Origin: Nitrospinaceae bacterium UBA3496
GTDB lineage: Bacteria; UBA8248
Direction of reading: 5' to 3'
Length of the DNA: 21,843 bases
Assembly (NCBI GenBank): GCA_002377645.1
Contig: DFQF01000035.1
Span: 1-21,843 of the forward strand
Shown: in pieces, positions 15,950 to 21,843 of the stretch
Layout of the letters: each line of letters opens with the position of its first letter
How positions within the stretch are numbered: position 1 is the first letter of the stretch
The notes under the pieces: model-generated
Databases searched by the model: none
What the model was told of the DNA's origin: nothing
What the model saw: only the letters and a program-made list of their open reading frames with translations
Position numbers and translations under genes: made by a program

Positions 15950-18007
15950 CTATTGTAAAAGATAAGCACTTAACATTAAGAAAACACCTAAAAGCATTGC
16001 AAGCAAATAATTCTGAACCATTCCAGATTGTAAAAATTTAAAAACTTGACTAAAGAAACGAACAAAGTTCGCTACACCGTTCACTGCACCATCAACTGTC
16101 CTTATATCAAAAAGGGAAGACACTCGACTCGTTAAAACCGTTACAAATGTACTTCCATTTACAGCACCATCAACAACTTTAGCATCAAAATTCCACAAAA
16201 AACGCATCAATCTATAAATTGGCTCTACAATACATTTTTGATATAACTCGTCTACATAATACTTATTCAGTAAAATTTTATATAAACCTGGGAACTTTTG
16301 TTGTATTTGATCAGGCATGTTTGATTTTTTCCCATACATACTCCAAGCAATCACAATACCTCCAACAGCTATTATTATAGCAAGTATAATTAAGTACATA
16401 GCTTCTGGTCCATGATGACCTCCGCTTTCTCCAGAAGCCGCATGAGCGGAAGAAATCAAATTAAAAGAAGAATGATGAGTCACATGAGACATTTTAGCGA
16501 GAGAAGGAGCTAGAAAATCATGAATCCACCCTTTTTCTGGTGGAAACCCGGGAATAATTCCTCCAAAAATACTCAAAACTGCAAGTAAAATCAATGGTAT
16601 TGTCATTGCGGGGGGAGATTCATGAATATGTTCCCTAGCATGAGTGTCTACTCTCATTTCTCCATGAAAAGTCATAAAAATCAGCCTAAACATATAAAAA
16701 GCAGTCATTAATGCTGCTATAGAACCAACTATCCATACAAAAGTATGTCCAGAGAAAAAAGCATTAGCCAAAATTTCATCTTTACTCCAAAATCCTGCAA
16801 AAGGCGGAACGCCTGCTATTGCTATCGCACCGATTAGAAAAGTCCAATATGTTATTGGCATCTTAGATTTAAGACCACCCATATATCTCATGTCTTGCTG
16901 TTGCTCTTCGGGAGCATGATGTAAAGCATGAATTACACTTCCACTTCCAAGAAACAAAAGACCTTTAAAAAATGCATGAGTCATAAGATGGAAAACACCT
17001 GCAGTAAATGCCCCAACCCCAAGCGCCATAAACATAAAACCTAATTGACTAACAGTACTATAAGCAAGCACACGTTTAATATCATTTTGCACGAGACCTA
17101 TAGATGCTGCAAAAATTGCTGTAAGTGCTCCTACAACAGCAATAACTTCTAAAGCCAAAGCTGCATCAACATATATAGGACTGGTTCTCGCAACCATATA
17201 AACGCCAGCCGTTACCATTGTAGCCGCATGAATTAGAGCACTAACGGGAGTAGGTCCTTCCATAGCATCAGGCAGCCAAACATAGAGAGGGATTTGAGCA
17301 CTTTTTCCCATCGCACCAATAAAAAGCAGAAGTCCAATAATAGAAGCATAAGTAGTTTCAACACCAAGAACATTGATATTTACGGCAAATTTCGATGTTG
17401 ATTGCGACACTTCTTGGTAAGTGAGAGTATCTGCTAACATCCATATCAAAAACATTCCTAGTAAAAATCCAGCGTCTCCAATTCTGTTTACAATAAAGGC
17501 TTTTTTCCCTGCATCAGAAGCAGATTTTTTTTCATACCAAAAACCAATAAGCAAATAACTACATAAACCAACACCTTCCCATCCAACAAACATTACCAAA
17601 TAGTTATCGCCAAGTACGAGGAGAAACATAGAAAGCATGAATAAATTGAGATATGTGAAAAATCTAGAGAATCCGGGATCCCCATGCATATATCCAATTG
17701 AATAAAGATGAACCAAAAATCCAACTCCAGAAACAACTAAAAGCATAATTGTACTTAATGGATCTATAAGAAAACTTAGCGAAACACTAAAACTTCCTGC
17801 GTGAATCCATTCCCAGAGATGAACGGTATGTTTTCCACCAGCACCAAAAATCATTTCATTCGCAATGAAAATTACAACCAACAGAGACAATCCTGCCATT
17901 AAAGTTGCTATATAACCGGATTTCTCCCCTAATCGTTTTCCAAAAATTCCATTAATTAGAACACCTACAACAGGGAAAAAAGGAATTAACCATGCATTTA
18001 AAATCAT
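15950..18007 (-). CDS. nuoL: NADH-quinone oxidoreductase subunit L
   Basis: NuoL is the distal proton-pumping subunit, with the long lateral helix that spans the membrane arm. At 685 residues it is longer than E. coli NuoL (613). Glu144 is in VGWEGVGLCSYLLIGFWY and Lys235 is in GKSAQIPLYVWLPDAMEGPTP. The family motif AATMVTAGVYMVAR follows. The extra length is mostly in the C-terminal third. It includes a loop at about residues 500-535 with many histidines (HVTHHSS, SGGHHGPE) and a later soluble segment before the last membrane helix. The ATG at 18007 lies ten bases after the nuoK stop. Confidence 0.96.
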   Translation of the reverse strand: MILNAWLIPFFPVVGVLINGIFGKRLGEKSGYIATLMAGLSLLVVIFIANEMIFGAGGKHTVHLWEWIHAGSFSVSLSFLIDPLSTIMLLVVSGVGFLVHLYSIGYMHGDPGFSRFFTYLNLFMLSMFLLVLGDNYLVMFVGWEGVGLCSYLLIGFWYEKKSASDAGKKAFIVNRIGDAGFLLGMFLIWMLADTLTYQEVSQSTSKFAVNINVLGVETTYASIIGLLLFIGAMGKSAQIPLYVWLPDAMEGPTPVSALIHAATMVTAGVYMVARTSPIYVDAALALEVIAVVGALTAIFAASIGLVQNDIKRVLAYSTVSQLGFMFMALGVGAFTAGVFHLMTHAFFKGLLFLGSGSVIHALHHAPEEQQQDMRYMGGLKSKMPITYWTFLIGAIAIAGVPPFAGFWSKDEILANAFFSGHTFVWIVGSIAALMTAFYMFRLIFMTFHGEMRVDTHAREHIHESPPAMTIPLILLAVLSIFGGIIPGFPPEKGWIHDFLAPSLAKMSHVTHHSSFNLISSAHAASGESGGHHGPEAMYLIILAIIIAVGGIVIAWSMYGKKSNMPDQIQQKFPGLYKILLNKYYVDELYQKCIVEPIYRLMRFLWNFDAKVVDGAVNGSTFVTVLTSRVSSLFDIRTVDGAVNGVANFVRFFSQVFKFLQSGMVQNYLLAMLLGVFLMLSAYLLQ

Positions 18008-18017
18008 TTCTAGTTAC

Positions 18018-18320
18018 CTACCATTTTAAAAGATTTACTTCATCAACATTCATAACAGTTTTATCACGATTCAACGAAATCAAAATCGCCAATCCAACAG
18101 CAGCTTCACAGGCAGCAACGGCAATAACAAAAATCGCAAAAACTTGACCGGATAGATCCGCCCACTGTCTAGAAAAACCAATTAAAGTAACATTTACCGC
18201 ATTTAACATAAGTTCTATAGATAAGAGAATAATAATAGCGTTTCTTCTCATAAGAACACCTGCTGCACCAATAAGAAAAAGTACAGCTCCTAGAGTCAAA
18301 AAATGAGAAATAGGTATCAT
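18018..18320 (-). CDS. nuoK: NADH-quinone oxidoreductase subunit K
   Basis: NuoK is a small membrane subunit with three helices that takes part in proton transfer. From ATG 18320 the protein has 100 residues, the same as E. coli NuoK. The two essential glutamates then fall at Glu36 (LLSIELMLNAVNV) and Glu72 (ACEAAVGLAI). An in-frame TTG directly before the ATG would give one more residue. I prefer the ATG because GGAG lies seven bases upstream of it. It lies nine bases after nuoJ and ten bases before nuoL. Confidence 0.95.
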   Translation of the reverse strand: MIPISHFLTLGAVLFLIGAAGVLMRRNAIIILLSIELMLNAVNVTLIGFSRQWADLSGQVFAIFVIAVAACEAAVGLAILISLNRDKTVMNVDEVNLLKW

Positions 18321-18329
18321 CAAAATCTC

Positions 18330-18839
18330 CTATGAATCTATTCTTTTCTTAGCAAGCACAATTGCACCAATCATGGCGGCTAACAAAAGAATAGAAACTA
18401 CTTCGAACGGAAAAACAAATTTCGTATACAAAACGCTTCCCAATGCTTCTACATTTCCAGGGGTTGCTCCTAACTTCCAAGGCCATACTTTCATTGCGGG
18501 GAAAACTCCCTTACCAAGAACAGACCAAATTTCGAAACCCAAAATTAACACAATTAGAATCGCAAAAAATCGTTGTCTGTGCCATTGACGAATTCGTACT
18601 GCAACCTGAACATTCATTAACATAATCGAGAATAGGTACAGAACCATAATACCACCAGAATAAATAAGAACTTGAACAGCCGCAAGGAATTCAGCTCCAG
18701 CTAAGACAAAAAGTCCTGCCAAGAAGAAGAATGACAAAACTAATAAAAGAGCTGCATGAATTACATTAGACCTTGTAATCATGAACAAAGATGTAATCAC
18801 TATACCGGCAGAAAAAAGATAGAAAAATGGCAGTTCCAA
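18330..18839 (-). CDS. nuoJ: NADH-quinone oxidoreductase subunit J
   Basis: NuoJ is a membrane subunit of complex I with about five transmembrane segments. At 169 residues its length is normal. The typical region AALLLVLSFFFLAGLFVLAG and the following AAVQVLIYSGGIMVLYLF (about 53-70) identify the family. The latter is the conserved third helix that links quinone reduction to pumping. The start is TTG 18839, with AGGAG six bases upstream and no ATG available nearby. It follows nuoH after only 16 bases. That gap is where nuoI normally lies, so nuoI is absent here rather than broken. Confidence 0.94.
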   Translation of the reverse strand: MELPFFYLFSAGIVITSLFMITRSNVIHAALLLVLSFFFLAGLFVLAGAEFLAAVQVLIYSGGIMVLYLFSIMLMNVQVAVRIRQWHRQRFFAILIVLILGFEIWSVLGKGVFPAMKVWPWKLGATPGNVEALGSVLYTKFVFPFEVVSILLLAAMIGAIVLAKKRIDS

Positions 18840-18855
18840 ATGTAGCTCCTAAAAC

Positions 18856-19827
18856 TTATAAGAAAAGATACTTAATCAAACCAGTTAGAAAAATATTAAT
18901 GAGTACAAGAGGAAACATAAATTTCCAACCAACACGCATCAATTGATCATATCGATATCTAGGCAATGTAGCTCTAAGCCAAATAAAAACAAAAATCATA
19001 GCGGCTAGCTTTAGCACAAACCATACAAAACCTGGTAAAGGAATTCCAGGAATTCCCATCCAACCACCAAAAAACAACGTAATTCCAACGGTTGAAACAA
19101 CCATAATATTTGCATACTCAGCTAGAAAGAAAAATGCGAACTTCATTCCACTGTATTCTGTATGAAAACCAGAAACGAGTTCCGTCTCAGCTTCAGGCAA
19201 ATCAAAAGGGACACGATTAGTTTCCGCTAAAGCAGCAATGAAGAATACTATAAAAGCCAACGGTTGCGAGAATACAAACCAACCTTCGGACTGTGCTTCA
19301 ACAATTTTTTGCATATTTAGTGAACCCGCAAGCATCAAAGGACCGATGAGAGCAAAACCGAGAAAAATTTCGTAACTCAACATTTGCGCAGCACTTCTCA
19401 ATGCACCTAGTAGACTATACTTACTGTTTGATGCCCAACCAGCCATAACAACTCCAAAAACACCTAGAGAACTTATAGCTAGAATCAAAAATAATCCAAT
19501 ATTTACTTGGGTAATATAGAAATTTTCACTAAAAGGTAAAACTGAATATACTACAAACGCGGGGACTAAAACCATGATAGGAGCAAGGACAAAAACAACT
19601 TTGTCTGATTTTGCAGGAATTATATCTTCTTTCAAGAAAAGCTTAAGTCCATCGGCAATAGGCTGTAAAAGACCGTGCCAGCCTACTCGCATTGGACCCA
19701 ATCGCATTTGTATGTGAGCAATAATTTTTCTCTCCAGATAGGTCAAATAAGCAACCACTAGAGAAACAACTAAAAGTACTACTGCAATTTTAATAAACGC
19801 TATTAATGCCTCTGTTGCAATATCCAA
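18856..19827 (-). CDS. nuoH: NADH-quinone oxidoreductase subunit H
   Basis: NuoH forms much of the quinone-binding tunnel and joins the peripheral to the membrane arm. At 323 residues, with about eight hydrophobic segments, it matches E. coli (325). Conserved segments are [50 protein letters not shown] and [19 protein letters not shown], the last with the acidic loop facing the quinone site. It begins with TTG 19827; GGGAG lies nine bases upstream and there is no nearby in-frame ATG. It follows nuoD by 21 bases, where nuoE, nuoF and nuoG would be in the E. coli order. Confidence 0.96.
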   Translation of the reverse strand: MDIATEALIAFIKIAVVLLVVSLVVAYLTYLERKIIAHIQMRLGPMRVGWHGLLQPIADGLKLFLKEDIIPAKSDKVVFVLAPIMVLVPAFVVYSVLPFSENFYITQVNIGLFLILAISSLGVFGVVMAGWASNSKYSLLGALRSAAQMLSYEIFLGFALIGPLMLAGSLNMQKIVEAQSEGWFVFSQPLAFIVFFIAALAETNRVPFDLPEAETELVSGFHTEYSGMKFAFFFLAEYANIMVVSTVGITLFFGGWMGIPGIPLPGFVWFVLKLAAMIFVFIWLRATLPRYRYDQLMRVGWKFMFPLVLINIFLTGLIKYLFL

Positions 19828-19848
19828 TGAAATAAACTCCCAAACAAA

Positions 19849-20991
19849 TTATCTATCACATTCCCCAAGTACGATATCTATGCTTCCAATAACGGCAACA
19901 ACATCTGCAAGTAGACCTCCAACACACAATTTTTTTAGAGCAGCTAAATTTATAAATGACGGGGGTCTAATACGCACACGATATGGTGTTTCTGTACCAT
20001 CGCTAACTATATAGAATCCGAATTCTCCTTTAGGGTTTTCAATACTATGATATATTTCACCCTCTGGAGGCTTAATTGTTCTTGGTGTTTTACAGCTCAC
20101 AGGTCCATCAGGTAATTGCTCTAAACACTGCTGTATGATTTTCACACTTTGCCTTAATTCTTCAATCCTAACGATATACCTGTCATAAATATCTCCATTT
20201 TCGCCAGTAGGAACTACAAAATCTAAGTATGGATAGGCCGCATATGGTTTAGCCCTTCTCAAATCATAATTTACTCCACTTGCTCTCAAGAGAGGACCAG
20301 ACAAACCAAAATCAACTGCATCTTCACCTGAAATAACTCCCACTCCACGAGTACGTTGAAGCCAAATACGATTATTAGTCAAAAGTGTTTCATAATCTTG
20401 AATTCGACTGGGGAAAATATCGATAAACTCTTGTGCTAATGTCAAAAACTTTGCTGGAACATCTTGCTCCAATCCGCCTAAACGGAATGCATTCACAGTT
20501 AAACGACCACCAAACGCTGTTTCAAATAAATCAAGTACCATCTCCCTTTCTCTAAAGCACCATAGAAAAACTGTCATTGCTCCAATATCAAGAGCATGAG
20601 TAGCTAACCATAACAAATGACTAGCAATACGAGAAAATTCACCAACCATAGAACGTATATAGTTGGCTCGCATAGGAATTTCCCAATCGAAAAATTTTTC
20701 AACTGCAGTTACCCATGCCAAATTATTAGAAGGAGCAGCTATATAATCCAAGCGGTCGGTATAAGGTATAAACATGGAATAGGTTATATTTTCACCTATT
20801 TTTTCGGTACCTCTATGCAGGTATCCAATATCACAATCAAGATCTGTCACTGTTTCACCATCTAGATGAAGAATCACACGAAGTACACCATGTGTACTAG
20901 GATGCTGGGGTCCCATATTTACTACAAGTTCCTCAGCTCCAGTAACAGTCTTTGTTTGAATTTCTGAATTTGTTTCTTCTATTTCATACAA
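19849..20991 (-). CDS. nuoD: NADH-quinone oxidoreductase subunit D (49-kDa type)
   Basis: NuoD binds quinone next to cluster N2 of NuoB, in the peripheral arm. At 380 residues it has a normal length. It carries NMGPQHPSTHGVLR (25-38), with the His of the quinone site, then DIGYLHRGTEKI and PYTDRLDYI. The C-terminus GSIDIVLGECDR is the classic end of the family. It is a separate protein, not fused to NuoC. The start appears to be TTG 20991, with AGGAG nine bases upstream; the only other candidates lie deep in the conserved domain. It follows nuoC by 19 bases. Confidence 0.96.
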   Translation of the reverse strand: MYEIEETNSEIQTKTVTGAEELVVNMGPQHPSTHGVLRVILHLDGETVTDLDCDIGYLHRGTEKIGENITYSMFIPYTDRLDYIAAPSNNLAWVTAVEKFFDWEIPMRANYIRSMVGEFSRIASHLLWLATHALDIGAMTVFLWCFREREMVLDLFETAFGGRLTVNAFRLGGLEQDVPAKFLTLAQEFIDIFPSRIQDYETLLTNNRIWLQRTRGVGVISGEDAVDFGLSGPLLRASGVNYDLRRAKPYAAYPYLDFVVPTGENGDIYDRYIVRIEELRQSVKIIQQCLEQLPDGPVSCKTPRTIKPPEGEIYHSIENPKGEFGFYIVSDGTETPYRVRIRPPSFINLAALKKLCVGGLLADVVAVIGSIDIVLGECDR

Positions 20992-21010
20992 ATTTCAAAT
21001 CTCCTAATCA

Positions 21011-21604
21011 TTACTCTCCTATTTCCTTTCGTTGAGGCTTTTCATATACTCTCTCGCCTTTTCCTTCTATAGGGTAGCTTTTAAGCATTGGATGGCTCCC
21101 CCAATCATCAGGCAATAAAATTCTTCTCAAGTCAGGATGACCAGAAAAATCAATTCCAAAAAGATCAAAAACTTCCCGTTCCATCCAATTGGCACTAGAC
21201 CAAAGATTGGATAATGTAGGAATGGATTGCTCTTCTTGTAATTTCACTTTTAAACGTACACGTCGATTTCTTTCAATGCTATATAGTTGGTATATTAAAT
21301 GAAGGGGTAGATCGTCATCTGGATAATGCGTAGCTGTCAAATCAACAAGCATAGTGAACTTAAAGACTTCATCATCCCTAAGTAAAAGCGCAACTTCTTC
21401 TATGGAATCCGGTTTTATAGTAATACTAAGCTCATCCTCAAAATCACTAAATGCTTCAGCATCAAATGTAGACCCTGAAAATTTAGCCTCTAGAAAATCA
21501 AGGATATCCTTACCAACGTCTTCTTTCGAATCTTCCTCTGGGTTTTTTTCTGAGGTCTCTTCCTCTACCTCGGAATTCTCACCTTGAACTGACTCGTCTG
21601 CCAT
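21011..21604 (-). CDS. nuoC: NADH-quinone oxidoreductase subunit C (30-kDa type)
   Basis: NuoC is a structural subunit of the peripheral arm. The family signature WMEREVFDLFGIDFSGHPDL runs straight into RRILLPDDWGSHPM and then KSYPIEG near the C-terminus. The protein has 197 residues. The first 30 or so are strongly acidic (many Glu, Asp and Ser), which is longer and more charged than I expect in most NuoC proteins. The ATG at 21604 is preceded by AAGG. An internal start would drop the acidic part, but none has a better ribosome site that I can see. It follows nuoB by 29 bases. Confidence 0.94.
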   Translation of the reverse strand: MADESVQGENSEVEEETSEKNPEEDSKEDVGKDILDFLEAKFSGSTFDAEAFSDFEDELSITIKPDSIEEVALLLRDDEVFKFTMLVDLTATHYPDDDLPLHLIYQLYSIERNRRVRLKVKLQEEQSIPTLSNLWSSANWMEREVFDLFGIDFSGHPDLRRILLPDDWGSHPMLKSYPIEGKGERVYEKPQRKEIGE

Positions 21605-21633
21605 CTCATTCCTTAAAAGTTAATTTCTGAATC

Positions 21634-21843
21634 TTATTTGCGAATAAATTTCTCTTGTTCAATTTTTTTCTGTAACTGCATTACTCCCCACATAAGAGAT
21701 TCCGGTCTGGGAGGACATCCAGGAATGTAAACATCAACGGGAATAATCTCATCTACCCCTTGCATTACTGCATAATTTGGATAAGGTCCACCACAAGTTG
21801 CGCAATTTCCCATAGCTATAACCCATCTTGGTTCAGGCATTTG
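21634..21843 (-). CDS. nuoB: NADH-quinone oxidoreductase subunit B, partial (N-terminus beyond window)
   Basis: The C-terminal 69 residues of NuoB are seen; the frame stays open to the right edge (Gln before [11 protein letters not shown]), so the start is outside and the first Met in view is not the start. NuoB holds the last iron-sulfur cluster, N2, which passes electrons to quinone. Two of its four cysteine ligands are visible, in [11 protein letters not shown] and [13 protein letters not shown]; the tandem Cys pair lies upstream, outside the window. The motif CATC has one extra Cys three residues after the ligand. nuoA would be expected further right. Confidence 0.95.
   Translation of the reverse strand, partial: QMPEPRWVIAMGNCATCGGPYPNYAVMQGVDEIIPVDVYIPGCPPRPESLMWGVMQLQKKIEQEKFIRK

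Overview
This is an AT-rich stretch (roughly one third G+C by eye) of a bacterial chromosome, densely packed with genes on both strands. It looks like an uncultured, respiring, Gram-negative-type bacterium: there is a lipoprotein SCO-type copper protein, an exported cupredoxin-like protein and a complex I operon. I cannot fix the phylum. Two traits may help place it. Six of about 22 protein genes start with TTG, and a coproheme decarboxylase marks the coproporphyrin-dependent heme route. No mobile elements, CRISPR arrays, rRNA or insertion sequences are visible, and no gene-free stretch exceeds about 200 bases.

Left part (1-6403). A minus-strand DUF35/OB-fold zinc-ribbon gene runs off the left edge and a small membrane protein gene lies beside it. 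Diverging from these, a good sigma70-type promoter at 976-1005 drives a tight four-gene plus-strand run: selA, an alpha/beta hydrolase, selB, and a PLP-dependent class V aminotransferase-fold protein. SelA and SelB are the core of bacterial selenocysteine synthesis and UGA decoding. The other two genes are not standard members. Neither selD nor selC (tRNA-Sec) is visible.

Middle part (6402-12821). This holds an exported cupredoxin-like protein (minus) with its own terminator, then a plus-strand pair of coproheme decarboxylase (chdC/hemQ) and an atypical short-chain-dehydrogenase-like protein. On the minus strand follow tRNA-Phe(GAA), an Fsr-like MFS transporter and a SCO1/SenC lipoprotein. 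On the plus strand come a HypE/AIR-synthase-like protein without the terminal catalytic cysteine and a HAD-family phosphatase. Copper handling (cupredoxin, SCO) and heme synthesis both fit an organism with a heme-copper oxidase.

Right part (12831-21843). A minus-strand respiratory complex I operon reads, in transcription order, nuoB (partial at the right edge), nuoC, nuoD, nuoH, nuoJ, nuoK, nuoL, nuoM, nuoN. Genes lie 6-29 bases apart. The NADH-input genes nuoE, nuoF and nuoG, and the ferredoxin-like nuoI, are missing from their usual places between nuoD and nuoH and between nuoH and nuoJ. The operon therefore encodes the quinone-binding and proton-pumping parts (nuoA would lie outside), and electron input must come from genes elsewhere or from another partner. 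This and the unusual sel operon are the most interesting points. I did not find convincing evidence of a wholly new system.
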